Notes: generated from the sequence alone by a model not told the origin. A stretch of DNA of 64,000 bases from Planococcus halocryophilus (GCF_022489025.1 NZ_JAKVTG010000003.1:124001-188000); one strand, 5' to 3'. Shown: positions 19,199-29,432, numbered from the stretch's first letter. Numbers and translations are program-made.

Positions 19199-20830
19199 GT
19201 GGAAATGAACTGGCAAGAAATCTTCTTTTCCTTTTTTGGTGGATTAGGGATTTTCCTATTTTCAATTAAGTTTATGGGTGATGCTTTACAAAAAGCAGCA
19301 GGTGATAAACTGCGAGACATCTTAGATCGTTTTACGACGAATCCGTTCATGGGTGTTCTAGTTGGTATTATCGTAACCATCTTAATTCAATCGAGTTCAG
19401 GTACAACTGTAATCGTAGTTGGTTTAGTTAGTGCCGGGTTTATGACATTGAGACAGGCAATCGGCGTTATCATGGGGGCCAATATTGGTACTACTGTAAC
19501 AGCCTTCATTATCGGTTTAGATGTTGGAGAGTACGCTTTGCCAATTATGGCAGTCGGAGCGGCTATGATTTTCTTTATTAAGAAAAATAAAATCCAAAAC
19601 ATTGGACAAGTCATATTTGGTTTTGGTGGCTTATTCTACGGTATGGAATTAATGAGTGGCGGAATGAAGCCGCTACGCGAATTACCAGCCTTTATCGATA
19701 TGACGGTTAATTTGAGTGAATTCCCGATTTTAGGAGTGTTTGTCGGAACTGTCTTTACGTTAATTGTACAGAGCTCAAGTGGTACTGTCGCAATTCTTCA
19801 AGGACTTTATGCTGAAAACATCCTGACGCTTGGCGCATCTCTGCCAGTTCTATTCGGTGACAATATTGGAACGACCATTACAGCGGTACTTGCAGCACTT
19901 GGTACATCAATTGCAGCACGCCGTGCAGCAGCAGTACATGTACTGTTTAATATCGTTGGTTCGGTTATCTTCTTGATCCTATTAATTCCTTTTACAGCAT
20001 ATGTAGAATGGATTTCAGGGGTCTTGGCATTAGAACCGAAAATGCAAATCGCATTTGCCCACGGTTCATTTAATGTAGTAAACACGATTATTCAATTTCC
20101 ATTAATAGGTGCATGGGCTTACCTAGTGACGAAAGTCATTCCAGGTGAAGAAGTGTTGGTTGAATTTAAACCAAAACATTTGGATATTCACTTTATCGAA
20201 CAATCTCCTTCTATTGCGCTTGGCCAGGCAAAAGAAGAAATTTTACGTATGGGTCAATATTCAGTGCAAGGATTAGAAGAAACGTATAAGTATTTAATGA
20301 CAAAGAGCAAGAAAAATGCAGAAATGGGTTATCAGTTAGAAGATGCCATCAACAATCTTGATAGCAAAATCACAGATTACCTGGTACTAATTTCAGCAGA
20401 ATCTATTTCAGCAGCTGATTCAACACGCCACACAATGTTGATGGAAACGGTTCGTGACATCGAACGAATCGGTGACCATTTTGAAAACATTATTGAGCTA
20501 GTTGATTATCAAGAAAACAATAAAGTGAAAATCACGGAAAGTGCAATGGAAGATTTAACAGAAATGTTTACATTGACGATTGCCACAGTTCAAAAAGCGC
20601 TAAACGCATTGGATACAACTAGTCATGAACTGGCTCGTGAAGTAGCTGAACAAGAAGACTTGATCGACAAAATGGAACGTAAATTCCGCAAAAAACACAT
20701 TTTACGCTTGAACGAAGGCGTTTGTACTGGACAAGCAGGAATTGTCTTTGTCGACATCGTAAGTAACTTAGAGCGAATTGGTGACCATGCAGTGAACATT
20801 GCAGAAGCAATTCTAGGGAACCGAGCGTAA
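19199..20830 (+). CDS. Na+/phosphate symporter with C-terminal PhoU domain
   Basis: NptA/YjbB-type transporter of the PNaS family: inorganic phosphate movement driven by Na+. The 543 residues contain two inverted Na/Pi cotransporter repeats, each with the signature QSSSGT (about 64 and 180) and GANIGTT / GDNIGTT. Eight or so membrane helices precede a PhoU-like helical domain from about 350 on, with ERIGDHFENI and ERIGDHAVNI motifs. The start is a GTG with AGGAG 13 bases upstream; an ATG two codons in is an alternative. Not present at this locus in B. subtilis; it sits 4 kb from the pst operon. Confidence 0.9.
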   Translation: MEMNWQEIFFSFFGGLGIFLFSIKFMGDALQKAAGDKLRDILDRFTTNPFMGVLVGIIVTILIQSSSGTTVIVVGLVSAGFMTLRQAIGVIMGANIGTTVTAFIIGLDVGEYALPIMAVGAAMIFFIKKNKIQNIGQVIFGFGGLFYGMELMSGGMKPLRELPAFIDMTVNLSEFPILGVFVGTVFTLIVQSSSGTVAILQGLYAENILTLGASLPVLFGDNIGTTITAVLAALGTSIAARRAAAVHVLFNIVGSVIFLILLIPFTAYVEWISGVLALEPKMQIAFAHGSFNVVNTIIQFPLIGAWAYLVTKVIPGEEVLVEFKPKHLDIHFIEQSPSIALGQAKEEILRMGQYSVQGLEETYKYLMTKSKKNAEMGYQLEDAINNLDSKITDYLVLISAESISAADSTRHTMLMETVRDIERIGDHFENIIELVDYQENNKVKITESAMEDLTEMFTLTIATVQKALNALDTTSHELAREVAEQEDLIDKMERKFRKKHILRLNEGVCTGQAGIVFVDIVSNLERIGDHAVNIAEAILGNRA

Positions 20831-20835
20831 CTAGA

Positions 20836-20945
20836 AAAGCATAAGTGCCTGTTCAGCTATGTTTGGTATAAGGCTGACCAGTAGTGCGGCGTTCTTTGTC
20901 GCATAGCTGGGTTGGCTGATAACCCGAAGAGCTAGACGCTAGAGT
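20836..20945. repeat. probable dispersed intergenic repeat (REP-like)
   Basis: A non-coding block with several short palindromic stretches (GCTGATAACCC... and GAGCTAGACGCTAGAG) resembles the GCGCCTAGCTC-type repetitive elements common between genes of Bacillaceae and Planococcaceae. Only one copy is in the window, so the assignment rests on recollection of the family. Confidence 0.4.
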
Positions 20946-20972
20946 CTAAACAAGAAAAAGTATAAAAAACAA

Positions 20973-21037
20973 AAAGCTCTCTTTCATCAAACTTTACATT
21001 TTGAAAAATGTAGAGCACGATGGAAGAGAGTTTTTTT
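20973..21037 (+). terminator. long intrinsic terminator before yqgC
   Basis: A two-part stem: CTCTCTTTCATC pairs with GATGGAAGAGAG outside and TACATTTT with AAAATGTA inside, followed by TTTTTTT. The yqgC ribosome site begins four bases later. Confidence 0.85.
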
Positions 21038-21052
21038 ATAGGAGGAGTGCAG

Positions 21053-21547
21053 ATGGAAATCATCGGCTGGATTGTAATCTTGCTATTTTTTGTTATTGGA
21101 TTTATTGGTTTGGTATACCCGATTATCCCTGCTGTTTTATTTATTTTCGGAGGCTTTGTCATGTATGGCTTGTTTTTCAGCTTTAGCGATTTGCCTTGGT
21201 GGTTTTGGGCGATTCAAAGTTTATTTGTTATTTTATTATTTGGAGCAGATGCGCTTGCCAATGCGTTCGGGGTTAAAAAATTCGGTGGGTCAAAAGCAGG
21301 TCTTTGGGGCAGTACAATCGGCTTGATAATAGGTCCTTTTATTATTCCAATTGTGGGCATACTAATTGGTCCATTTATCGGGGCGATTGTTGCAGAAATT
21401 CTTTTTAATAAATCCACGTTAAAAAAATCTTTTCTTTCAGGTGTAGGTTCTGTTGTTGGATTTATTACATCAGTCTTTACAAAAGGCATTATTCAAACAG
21501 TTATGATTGTCCTTTTCTTTATCATGGTTAATTTCAGCGACAAGTGA
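21053..21547 (+). CDS. yqgC: DUF456 membrane protein (YqgC-like)
   Basis: Integral membrane protein of 164 residues from the ATG at 21053 (GGAGGAG seven bases upstream). It has about four glycine-rich hydrophobic segments; FGGSKAGLWGSTIGLIIGPF at about 82-101 is the typical DUF456 glycine-zipper pattern. The function is unknown. Its place between yqgB and sodA is conserved in Bacillus. Confidence 0.85.
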   Translation: MEIIGWIVILLFFVIGFIGLVYPIIPAVLFIFGGFVMYGLFFSFSDLPWWFWAIQSLFVILLFGADALANAFGVKKFGGSKAGLWGSTIGLIIGPFIIPIVGILIGPFIGAIVAEILFNKSTLKKSFLSGVGSVVGFITSVFTKGIIQTVMIVLFFIMVNFSDK

Positions 21548-21683
21548 AGCAAAAGCTTTAAATCAGGGGCTAAGTCGGACAAAAGACTGAATAACGCCAT
21601 TAGACGTTCATTTTGTTTGTAACAGTCTAGAAATTTTGATAGGCTAAGAAGGTAGACCAATAGACTCAAGGAGGAATTTTATT

Positions 21684-22292
21684 ATGGCTTATGAATTACC
21701 AGAATTACCTTACGCGTATGACGCACTTGAACCGCATATTGACAAAGAAACGATGAACATTCATCACACGAAACACCACAACACGTACATCACAAACGTA
21801 AATGCGGCTTTAGAAGGCCACGATGAGCTTGCTTCAAAATCTGTAGAAGAATTAATCGCAGATTTAGATGCAGTTCCTGAATCGATTCGTACAGCTGTCC
21901 GTAACAACGGCGGTGGACATGCGAACCACTCATTATTTTGGAAACTATTGTCTCCAAGCGGTGGCGGTAACCCGACAGGCGCATTAGGCGAAGCAATCAA
22001 TAGCAAGTTCGGAAGCTTTGACGAATTCAAAGAAAAATTCGCTGCTGCTGGAAAAACTCGCTTTGGATCAGGATGGGCTTGGCTTGTTCTTTCTAACGGC
22101 GAACTTGAAGTAGTATCAACACCTAACCAAGACTCTCCATTAATGGAAGGCAAAACGCCATTACTTGGTCTTGATGTATGGGAACACGCTTACTACTTGA
22201 AATACCAAAACAAACGTCCAGATTACATCAATGCATTCTGGAACGTTGTAAACTGGGAAGAAGTTTCAAACCGTTACGAAACAGCAAAATAA
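21684..22292 (+). CDS. sodA: superoxide dismutase (Mn type)
   Basis: Converts superoxide to oxygen and hydrogen peroxide. The metal ligands are His in MNIHHTKHH (about 27), His in [11 protein letters not shown] (about 82), and Asp and His in [14 protein letters not shown] (about 164 and 168). The 202-residue length and the start [20 protein letters not shown] are classical. AAGGAGGAA precedes the start. Metal choice (Mn rather than Fe) is from family resemblance to Bacillus SodA. Confidence 0.97.
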   Translation: MAYELPELPYAYDALEPHIDKETMNIHHTKHHNTYITNVNAALEGHDELASKSVEELIADLDAVPESIRTAVRNNGGGHANHSLFWKLLSPSGGGNPTGALGEAINSKFGSFDEFKEKFAAAGKTRFGSGWAWLVLSNGELEVVSTPNQDSPLMEGKTPLLGLDVWEHAYYLKYQNKRPDYINAFWNVVNWEEVSNRYETAK

Positions 22293-22313
22293 GACGTCAC
22301 AATTGAAACTTTG

Positions 22314-22351
22314 CACACACTTTTTCGTCAGAAAAAGTGTGTGTTTTTTTT
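22314..22351 (+). terminator. intrinsic terminator of sodA
   Basis: CACACACTTTTTC and GAAAAAGTGTGTG form a perfect 13-bp stem with loop GTCA, followed by eight T. Confidence 0.94.
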
Positions 22352-22405
22352 ATGGGATGATATACTGATAACTGGATATTTTTTTGCGAAAGGAGCAAAC
22401 TGCTC

Positions 22406-24583
22406 ATGAAACCGCCTCAAAAAAGACGCATTTCACTGGCAAGGGTGAAATTGCAGTCGAATACAGTCTTTCGAATGAATGTCCTGTTTTTCACAATTTT
22501 CTTATTGTTTTCTTTGTTGATTTTACGTTTAGGCTTTCTTCAAATTGTTAAAGGGGAAGATTATGCACGTGCAATCGCAAGAACGGAAGAAGTCCCAGTC
22601 AATACAAGTGTTCCAAGAGGACGCATTTTTGATAGCGAAGGACGGATTCAAGTTGGCAATAAACCGGTCAATGCCATTACTTACACAGCGATGCAAACGA
22701 CCAAAAGAGAAGAAATGATGACAGTTGCACGTGAATTAGCAAAGCTGATTGATAAAGACTTTAACAAAGTGACGCTCCGGGATAAACAGGATTTTTATAT
22801 ACAATTAAATACAGAAAGCGCCACAAAAAAAGTGACGGATGAAGAAAGAGCGGCAATTGCTGCTGAAGATATTACCGAAACAGAAAAACAGCGCAAGCTC
22901 GATGCGTTAGTAAGAGAAAAGATCACAGAGAAAGAACTAGCAAGTTTATCGGGAGAAGACCTTGAAGTGCTGGCGATCTATCGTGAGATGACTTCAGGAT
23001 ATGCATTAACTCCTCAAATGATTAAAAACGAAGATGTAACGGATGAAGAGTTTGCTCGTGTTTCGGAGCGCTTGACAGACCCCGATTTAAAAGGGATAAA
23101 TACCGTAACCGATTGGAAACGGATCAAATCGAGTGACTTAACCATTCTAGGGAGTACGACGACACCTGAAACAGGAATTCCTGCGACGAAACTGGAGTAC
23201 TACTTAGCTCGAGATTATTCTCGTAACGATCGTATTGGCATAAGTTTCTTAGAACAACAATACGAAGAAGTGTTACAAGGTCAAAAATCGGTTGTTAAAA
23301 ATGTAACCGATGGCCGGGGAAGTGTCATTGAAACAGTTCCTGTCGATGAAGGGGAAGCTGGAAAAGACATCGTGTTATCCATCGATAGCGAATTGCAAAG
23401 TGAACTTGAAAAAATTGTAGAAGATAAATTATTGGAGTTAAAGAAACGTCCAAATTCAGAATTAGTTAAAGACGCTTACTTAGTCATGATGAATCCGCAA
23501 ACGGGAGAAGTTTTATCAATGGTAGGCAAACGAATTGGCGAAGATAAAGACGGCAAACAAGTTATTTATGACTATGCATTTGGGACATTTACAGCAGCTC
23601 ACGAAATGGGTTCAACTGTTAAGGGTGCAACGTTATTAACGGGTTATGCTAAAGACGCAGTGGAACTCAATGAAGTTCAAATTGATGAGCCGCTTAAATT
23701 TGCCGGAACCGCGTTAAAAAAATCCATTTTTAACACAGAGCCGTTTAACCGGATTCCAATGACAGATTTAATGGCTATCGAACGATCTTCAAACGTTTAC
23801 ATGTTTAAAATAGCAATGAAAATTGCAGGAGTCGAATATCAATACAATCGCGGATTGTATGTAGCTCCTGAAACTTTTGCTGAAATGCGCAATTCATATG
23901 CGCAATTTGGTTTAGGGGTTAAAACTGGCATTGATTTGCCAAATGAAGGAACTGGATATATGGGTGGAACTTCCCCGGGGGCAAAACTACTCGATTTGGC
24001 AATTGGTCAGTTTGATACGTATACACCAATGCAGTTAGCACAGTATATTTCAACAATTGCTAATGACGGTTACCGGATGGAACCGCATGTAGTTAAAGAA
24101 ATTCGTAGTGCTTCAACCGACGGTGTCACGCTCGGTCCAATTGAAACGATTATTGAACCTAAAATTTTAAATCGCATTAACAATACACAAGAAGAAATTG
24201 AGCAAGTTCAAACAGGTATGCGCAATGTATATATTGGGAGTTCAGGTTCAGCGCGTGCGCAATTTAGCGATGCTCCTTATACCGCTGCTGGGAAAACCGG
24301 AACAGCCGAAGTGTACTTCTACGAAAAAGACCATGAACTGACAGGAGAATATGCAATTAATATTGCCCATGTCGGCTATGCACCTTTTGAAAATCCGGAA
24401 ATTGCTTATGCAGTCGTCATTCCGTACGTTACGACGGATCCGGAAAATGTTCCGAGAGCGAACAATGAAATTGCACGGGCAGCAGCTGATAAGTATTTTG
24501 AGTTAAAAAGTAAAGAAGTAGTAGAAGAAAGTAATTTAATAAAACCACCTTATAGTAAAACAGTTGAAGTTGAAGGCGAATAA
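22406..24583 (+). CDS. pbpA: class B penicillin-binding protein (transpeptidase, PbpA/PBP2 type)
   Basis: Peptidoglycan D,D-transpeptidase anchored by one N-terminal helix (about 24-48). The N-terminal dimerisation domain follows (PRGRIFDSEGR at about 70), then the transpeptidase domain with the nucleophile motif STVK (about 412), SSN (about 470) and KTG (about 631). At 725 residues it is of normal size for elongation-type PBPs; position after sodA matches B. subtilis pbpA. An elongasome role is inferred. A terminator follows at once. Confidence 0.92.
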   Translation: MKPPQKRRISLARVKLQSNTVFRMNVLFFTIFLLFSLLILRLGFLQIVKGEDYARAIARTEEVPVNTSVPRGRIFDSEGRIQVGNKPVNAITYTAMQTTKREEMMTVARELAKLIDKDFNKVTLRDKQDFYIQLNTESATKKVTDEERAAIAAEDITETEKQRKLDALVREKITEKELASLSGEDLEVLAIYREMTSGYALTPQMIKNEDVTDEEFARVSERLTDPDLKGINTVTDWKRIKSSDLTILGSTTTPETGIPATKLEYYLARDYSRNDRIGISFLEQQYEEVLQGQKSVVKNVTDGRGSVIETVPVDEGEAGKDIVLSIDSELQSELEKIVEDKLLELKKRPNSELVKDAYLVMMNPQTGEVLSMVGKRIGEDKDGKQVIYDYAFGTFTAAHEMGSTVKGATLLTGYAKDAVELNEVQIDEPLKFAGTALKKSIFNTEPFNRIPMTDLMAIERSSNVYMFKIAMKIAGVEYQYNRGLYVAPETFAEMRNSYAQFGLGVKTGIDLPNEGTGYMGGTSPGAKLLDLAIGQFDTYTPMQLAQYISTIANDGYRMEPHVVKEIRSASTDGVTLGPIETIIEPKILNRINNTQEEIEQVQTGMRNVYIGSSGSARAQFSDAPYTAAGKTGTAEVYFYEKDHELTGEYAINIAHVGYAPFENPEIAYAVVIPYVTTDPENVPRANNEIARAAADKYFELKSKEVVEESNLIKPPYSKTVEVEGE

Positions 24584-24586
24584 ACG

Positions 24587-24636
24587 AAAGCCCTAAGGAA
24601 ATTCTCTTTTTGAGAAATTTCCCTTAGGGCTTTTTT
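24587..24636 (+). terminator. intrinsic terminator of pbpA
   Basis: AAAGCCCTAAGGaAATTCTC pairs with GAGAAATTtCCCTTAGGGCTTT across a short loop, then TTTTT. Confidence 0.93.
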
Positions 24637-24639
24637 ATG

Positions 24640-24705
24640 TTAACTAAGTCATTTACAATTTCTTAACATTGCCTTTATATGTCCTCAACAATCCCTCTAT
24701 ATAGT
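24640..24705 (+). promoter_or_regulatory. PhoP box and promoter of the pst operon
   Basis: Four hexamers spaced exactly 11 bp: TTTACA (24652), TTAACA (24663), TTTATA (24674) and TCAACA (24685), with a weaker TTAACT at 24640. This matches the Bacillus PhoP-binding pattern of TTAACA-like repeats with 5-bp spacers. A TATA-rich -10 (about 24699-24705) follows. Induction under phosphate starvation by PhoPR is inferred. Confidence 0.88.
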
Positions 24706-24747
24706 AGAGAATGTAAACAAACATAATTAATAGGGGGAAACAACATA

Positions 24748-25689
24748 ATGAGAAACTGGAAATTTGCGATGGCGTCAACAATTCTTGGTTCGGCTTTAAT
24801 ACTTGGTGCATGTGGCAGTACGGATACACAAGAAACGAGTTCAGAAACAGCAGGAGAAGCAGTTGAAGGAACTGTATCTGGTGATGGATCTTCTACTGTA
24901 GCACCAATTATGGAAGGCATTGTTGAAGAATATGCTGGAGCACAGCCGGGTGTTCAAGTTACAGTCGGTACATCAGGTACTGGTGGCGGATTTGAAAAAT
25001 TCATCCAAGGTGAAACGGATTTTTCCAATGCTTCTCGCCCTATAAAAGAAGAGGAAGCAGCTAGCCTTGAAGAAGCAGGCATTGAATATACAGAATTCGA
25101 ATTGGCTTATGATGGATTGTCAGTTGTCGTTAGTCAAGAAAACGATTGGGTAGAAGATTTAACAGTAGAAGATTTGAAAAAGTTATGGGTAGAAGATGGT
25201 AAAACGAAAAAATGGTCAGATATCAATCCGGAATGGCCAGATGAAGAAGTGGTTTTCTACGCACCAGGAACAGATTCAGGAACTTTCGATTACTTTAATG
25301 AAGTGATTCTTGAAGATGAAGATCTGGTTAGCTCAGCAACTTTATCTGAAGACGACAATACATTAGTCCAAGGCATACAAGCAGATCCAAATGCTATCGG
25401 ATTTTTCGGCTATGCATATTACGTTGCGAACCAAGATACATTAAAAGTTGTATCGATTGATGGTGTCGAGCCTAATAATGAAACGATTGAATCAGGGGAA
25501 TATTCACCTCTGTCACGTCCATTGTTCACATATGCTAGCAATGCTGCACTTACTGACAACGAAGCAGCATATGATTTCATGACGTATGCGATTGAAAATG
25601 CAGGAGCTATGGCTGAGGCTGTTGGCTATGTCGCTTTGCCACAAGAGGATTATGACAAAGACTTAGCAGATTTAGAAGCGCTTAAATAA
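24748..25689 (+). CDS. pstS: phosphate ABC transporter, substrate-binding lipoprotein
   Basis: Captures inorganic phosphate outside the membrane. The signal peptide ends in the lipobox LGAC (Cys at about 22). The mature protein has the PstS fold with [10 protein letters not shown] (about 48), [12 protein letters not shown] (about 77) and [11 protein letters not shown] (about 173), all phosphate-contact loops. 313 residues. First gene of pstSCAB-phoU, directly behind the PhoP box. Confidence 0.96.
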   Translation: MRNWKFAMASTILGSALILGACGSTDTQETSSETAGEAVEGTVSGDGSSTVAPIMEGIVEEYAGAQPGVQVTVGTSGTGGGFEKFIQGETDFSNASRPIKEEEAASLEEAGIEYTEFELAYDGLSVVVSQENDWVEDLTVEDLKKLWVEDGKTKKWSDINPEWPDEEVVFYAPGTDSGTFDYFNEVILEDEDLVSSATLSEDDNTLVQGIQADPNAIGFFGYAYYVANQDTLKVVSIDGVEPNNETIESGEYSPLSRPLFTYASNAALTDNEAAYDFMTYAIENAGAMAEAVGYVALPQEDYDKDLADLEALK

Positions 25690-25764
25690 TAACAAGGACC
25701 AGTCTAGTTTAGTCTGAGGGTGAGCAGCCACTGCTCGCCTTTTGCGGTTGAAAGGGGATTCTAT

Positions 25765-26691
25765 ATGCGACCTTCTGTACAGGAAATGATCGCACGTTCA
25801 AATGGCAAGAAAAACAAAAAAGCAATTGAGAAAATCATTCCGATTCTTTTGTTTTTGATTGCCTCAGTTTCGGTTTTAACATCCATTGGAATCGTTGTGA
25901 CATTAATTGTGGAAACTATTACATTTTTCACACGTGTACCATTTTTTGATTTTATTTTTGGCACCACTTGGTTGCCGTTTTCAAATAAAGATGCCCAGTT
26001 TGGCATTTTGCCGTTAATCGTCGGAACATTGAAAGTTACTTTAATCGCAACTATTGTCGCGGTACCAATCGGCATTTCAGCCGCAATTTATTTAAGTGAG
26101 TATGCCAGCGAAAATGTGCGTCGCATTTTGAAGCCAGTTCTTGAAGTATTGGCAGGCGTACCGACAATTGTTTACGGATTTTTTGCGCTAACTTTTGTGA
26201 CACCTATTCTTCAATCGGTATTTCCAGAAATCAAAATCTTCAATGCGATTTCACCCGGAATTGTTGTAGGAATCATGATTATTCCAATGATTGCTTCTTT
26301 ATCAGAAGACGCTATGTCTTCTGTGCCGAAAAGCATACGAGAAGGCGCATTGGCAATGGGCTCGACAAAGTTTGAGGTAGCTTGGAAAATAACTGTGCCA
26401 GCCGCGCTTTCAGGAATCATTGCATCGGTTGTTCTAGCGGTATCGAGAGCAATTGGAGAAACAATGATCGTGTCGCTTGCAGCTGGCTCTACACCAAGAT
26501 TTGATGGCGACTTTACCGGTTCAATCCAGACGATGACTGCCTATATCGTTCAAGTATCAAAAGGTGATGCTGGATTTGGAACAACGATTTACTATTCCAT
26601 CTATGCAGTCGGATTTACGCTGTTCGTCTTTACGATGGTTATGAATATTCTCGCCGGCTACGTCTCAAAACGTTTCAGGGAGGAATATTAA
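25765..26691 (+). CDS. pstC: phosphate ABC transporter, permease PstC
   Basis: Membrane subunit of the phosphate importer, 308 residues and six helices. The ABC permease loop (EGALAMGSTKFEVAWKITVP at about 193-212) that contacts PstB is clear. The ATG at 25765 follows AAAGGGG; the earlier in-frame start has no site. It ends 1 bp before pstA. Confidence 0.95.
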   Translation: MRPSVQEMIARSNGKKNKKAIEKIIPILLFLIASVSVLTSIGIVVTLIVETITFFTRVPFFDFIFGTTWLPFSNKDAQFGILPLIVGTLKVTLIATIVAVPIGISAAIYLSEYASENVRRILKPVLEVLAGVPTIVYGFFALTFVTPILQSVFPEIKIFNAISPGIVVGIMIIPMIASLSEDAMSSVPKSIREGALAMGSTKFEVAWKITVPAALSGIIASVVLAVSRAIGETMIVSLAAGSTPRFDGDFTGSIQTMTAYIVQVSKGDAGFGTTIYYSIYAVGFTLFVFTMVMNILAGYVSKRFREEY

Positions 26692-26692
26692 T

Positions 26693-27571
26693 ATGAGATA
26701 TATAGAACAACAAGCAGTCGTCAAGCGAATGAATGGAAGATTAATCGCCAACAGCATCTTCAAATATGTATTTCTTGCAGCTACTTTAGTCGCATTAGTA
26801 GCATTGGTTATTTTACTTTACCGGATTATTTCTCAAGGAATGGGACATTTATCCATTGAATTTTTAACGAACTTTGCTTCGCGTTTTCCAGAAAAAGCTG
26901 GAATTAAAGCAGCCCTTGTTGGTTCGCTATGGTTGATGCTGGTTGTTGCACCGACTTCAATTATTTTGGGTGTCGGTTCAGCCATTTACTTAGAGGAATA
27001 TGCCAAGCAAAACCGCATTACCACATTTATCCGCATGAACATTTCCAATTTGGCGGGTGTCCCATCTGTAGTGTTTGGGTTACTGGGGTTAACGATATTT
27101 GTAAGGGCAATGGCTTTAGGAAATAGTATTTTAGCAGCAGGCTTTACGATGAGTTTATTGATTTTGCCGGTTATCGTTGTGGCTTCACAAGAAGCGATCC
27201 GTTCAGTTCCTGGTGAACTTCGTGATGCATCATTCGGCATGGGGGCTACCAAGTGGCAGACAATCGTCAAAATTATTTTGCCCGCGGCTATACCTGGTAT
27301 TTTAACGGGCAGTATTTTAGCACTGTCTCGTGCCATTGGAGAAACAGCACCATTGATTGTCATTGGAGTGCCTGTTATCATCCAGTTCTTACCGGCTGGT
27401 GTGATGGACACATTTACCGCTTTGCCGATGCAAATCTACGATTGGTCAAGTCGTCCTCAACCGGAGTTTCAAAATGTGGCAGCTGCAGGAATCATGGTAT
27501 TGATGGCAGTCCTGCTATTCATGAATTCTATCGCGGTCATTATTCGCAACAAATTCGATAAACGCTATTAA
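26693..27571 (+). CDS. pstA: phosphate ABC transporter, permease PstA
   Basis: Second membrane subunit, 292 residues, six helices, with the EAA-like loop [20 protein letters not shown] (about 178-197). The start overlaps the region just after pstC and is preceded by GGGAGG, implying coupled translation. Confidence 0.95.
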   Translation: MRYIEQQAVVKRMNGRLIANSIFKYVFLAATLVALVALVILLYRIISQGMGHLSIEFLTNFASRFPEKAGIKAALVGSLWLMLVVAPTSIILGVGSAIYLEEYAKQNRITTFIRMNISNLAGVPSVVFGLLGLTIFVRAMALGNSILAAGFTMSLLILPVIVVASQEAIRSVPGELRDASFGMGATKWQTIVKIILPAAIPGILTGSILALSRAIGETAPLIVIGVPVIIQFLPAGVMDTFTALPMQIYDWSSRPQPEFQNVAAAGIMVLMAVLLFMNSIAVIIRNKFDKRY

Positions 27572-27599
27572 CGCTAATTATGTGGAAGGGGTTCTGCAA

Positions 27600-28409
27600 A
27601 TGACCACCATTATTACGGAAAAAACAACAACTGAAGAAGTAAATGATTCAGCAAAAAAAGCTGTCTACGAAACAAACCAACTTAACCTTTGGTACGGGTC
27701 AAACCATGCATTGAAGAATATTGATCTGGAAATTATGGAAAACGAAGTTACAGCGATCATTGGACCTTCAGGATGTGGGAAATCGACTTATTTAAAAACG
27801 TTAAATCGAATGGTTGAGTTGGTTCCTTCTGTTAAAACGTCTGGAGAAATTCTTTACAGAGGACGCAATATTTTCGATCACGATTATGGTGTTGAAGAAC
27901 TGCGCACACGTGTAGGGATGGTCTTTCAAAAACCAAATCCATTTCCGAAGTCGATATATGACAATATTGCTTACGGACCACGTATTCACGGCATCAAAAA
28001 CAAGAAAATTCTTGATGAAATAGTTGAAAAAAGTTTGCGTGGTGCGGCAATCTGGGAGGAAGTAAAAGATCGTTTAAACGAAAATGCTTACAGTATCTCA
28101 GGTGGGCAGCAACAACGGATCTGTATCGCGCGCGCACTTGCAATCGAGCCAGACGTCATTTTGATGGATGAGCCAACATCAGCACTTGATCCAATTTCGA
28201 CATTGAAAGTTGAAGAATTGGTTCAGGAACTGAAAAAAGACTATAGTATCATCATTGTCACGCACAATATGCAACAAGCCGCACGGATTTCAGATAAAAC
28301 AGCATTTTTCCTAAACGGGGAAGTAATCGAATATGATCAAACAGATACCATATTTTCAAACCCTTCCGATAAACGCACGGAAGATTATATTTCAGGTAGA
28401 TTCGGTTAA
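27600..28409 (+). CDS. pstB: phosphate ABC transporter, ATP-binding protein
   Basis: ATPase of the importer, 269 residues. Walker [10 protein letters not shown] (about 56-64), signature ISGGQQQR (about 170), Walker [14 protein letters not shown] (about 190-202) and the H-loop IIVTHNM are intact. The ATG at 27600 sits eight bases after AAGGGG; an in-frame GTG at 27582 lacks a site. Only one pstB copy is present, whereas B. subtilis has two. Confidence 0.95.
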   Translation: MTTIITEKTTTEEVNDSAKKAVYETNQLNLWYGSNHALKNIDLEIMENEVTAIIGPSGCGKSTYLKTLNRMVELVPSVKTSGEILYRGRNIFDHDYGVEELRTRVGMVFQKPNPFPKSIYDNIAYGPRIHGIKNKKILDEIVEKSLRGAAIWEEVKDRLNENAYSISGGQQQRICIARALAIEPDVILMDEPTSALDPISTLKVEELVQELKKDYSIIIVTHNMQQAARISDKTAFFLNGEVIEYDQTDTIFSNPSDKRTEDYISGRFG

Positions 28410-28424
28410 AGGGAGGCGAAAAGT

Positions 28425-29084
28425 TTGTCATTACGTGAAAAGTTTGAATTTGAATTAAATTCCGCTCAAGAAGAATTGATTACATTAAGTACAATGGCAG
28501 TAAGTGCGTTAAATAAATCAATGGAAGCATTAATTAGGCAAGATGTAGATGCCGCATTAGAAGTGATTGAAGATGATCAAGACATTAATCAGCTAGAAGA
28601 ATTTATCAATGACCGGGTCATCTTATTAATTGCTAAACAATCGCCGGTCGCCACTGATTTAAGACGTTTAATTGTAACAATAAAAGTAGCGTCGGATATG
28701 GAACGTGTTGGAGATTATGCAGTTAATATCGCCAAAGAGACAATCCGTATCGGCAACCAGGAATTGTTACCTCAAATCGAACAAATTCAGCAAATGCAAA
28801 AATTGGCTGTTGCCATGCTGCATCAAGTAATTGATGCTTTTGTAGAAGAAGATATTGTCAAAGCAAAAGAAATTGCAGAACTCGACGATCAAGTCGACGA
28901 TTTATACGGTGATGTAATTCGTAAACTAATCCAAGCAGGTGGAGAAAATCCAGATAAGCTTGGTCAAATTACACAATTGGCTTTCATCAGTCGTTATATG
29001 GAACGTTCTGCTGACCACGCCACTAATATTGCCGAGCAATTATTTTACTTAGTGCGTGGTCGTCACTATGATTTGAACAAATAA
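28425..29084 (+). CDS. phoU: phosphate signalling/transport accessory protein PhoU
   Basis: Two three-helix PhoU repeats (219 residues) with the motifs MERVGDYAVNIAKE (about 86) and MERSADHATNIAEQ (about 190), which bind metal clusters in homologues. It modulates PstB and the phosphate-sensing kinase. The start is TTG, eight bases after GGGAGG. It closes the pst operon; a modest terminator follows. Confidence 0.93.
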   Translation: MSLREKFEFELNSAQEELITLSTMAVSALNKSMEALIRQDVDAALEVIEDDQDINQLEEFINDRVILLIAKQSPVATDLRRLIVTIKVASDMERVGDYAVNIAKETIRIGNQELLPQIEQIQQMQKLAVAMLHQVIDAFVEEDIVKAKEIAELDDQVDDLYGDVIRKLIQAGGENPDKLGQITQLAFISRYMERSADHATNIAEQLFYLVRGRHYDLNK

Positions 29085-29111
29085 TAAGTGTCGTCAATCG
29101 ATGAAAATACG

Positions 29112-29140
29112 GTGCCGGGAGCGAAATGCTACCGGTCTTT
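29112..29140 (+). terminator. probable terminator of pst-phoU
   Basis: CCGGGAGC and GCTACCGG pair with one mismatch around GAAAT, followed by TCTTTCTTTTT. Confidence 0.6.
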
Positions 29141-29200
29141 CTTTTTATTTGGAAAGGTTCAATTTTATTGGTGTTTTACAGTAGACTTTATGGTGAAATA

Positions 29201-29209
29201 TGCTATAAT
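29201..29209 (+). promoter_or_regulatory. extended -10 promoter of rpmG
   Basis: TGCTATAAT with consensus TATAAT at 29204-29209; the -35 is poor (TAGACT 16 bp upstream). Confidence 0.5.
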
Positions 29210-29272
29210 AATTAAGTCGTATAGATCACGCTTATTTACAAATGATCTTTGAAAGAATTAGGAGGGATACCG

Positions 29273-29422
29273 ATGCGTGTTAACATCACTTTAGCTTGTA
29301 CAGAATGTAGCGAACGTAACTACAGCACTGTTAAAAATAAGCGCAACAACCCTGAGCGTCTTGAAATGAAAAAATATTGCTCACGTGAAAAGAAAATGAC
29401 AGTACACCGTGAAACGAAGTAA
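29273..29422 (+). CDS. rpmG: 50S ribosomal protein L33 (RpmGA type)
   Basis: 49-residue ribosomal protein starting [12 protein letters not shown] after GGAGGG. It has one CxxC pair (CTEC, residues 9-12), but the second pair is degraded: YCSREKK keeps only one Cys. That is the layout of B. subtilis RpmGA rather than the four-cysteine zinc form, so zinc binding is probably weak or absent. Followed by a terminator, then fthC. Confidence 0.93.
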   Translation: MRVNITLACTECSERNYSTVKNKRNNPERLEMKKYCSREKKMTVHRETK

Positions 29423-29432
29423 TTCATTGATT

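Noticed and set aside
21764-22153. 129-residue minus-strand ORF in sodA
   Set aside because: Shadow of the highly conserved SodA coding sequence.
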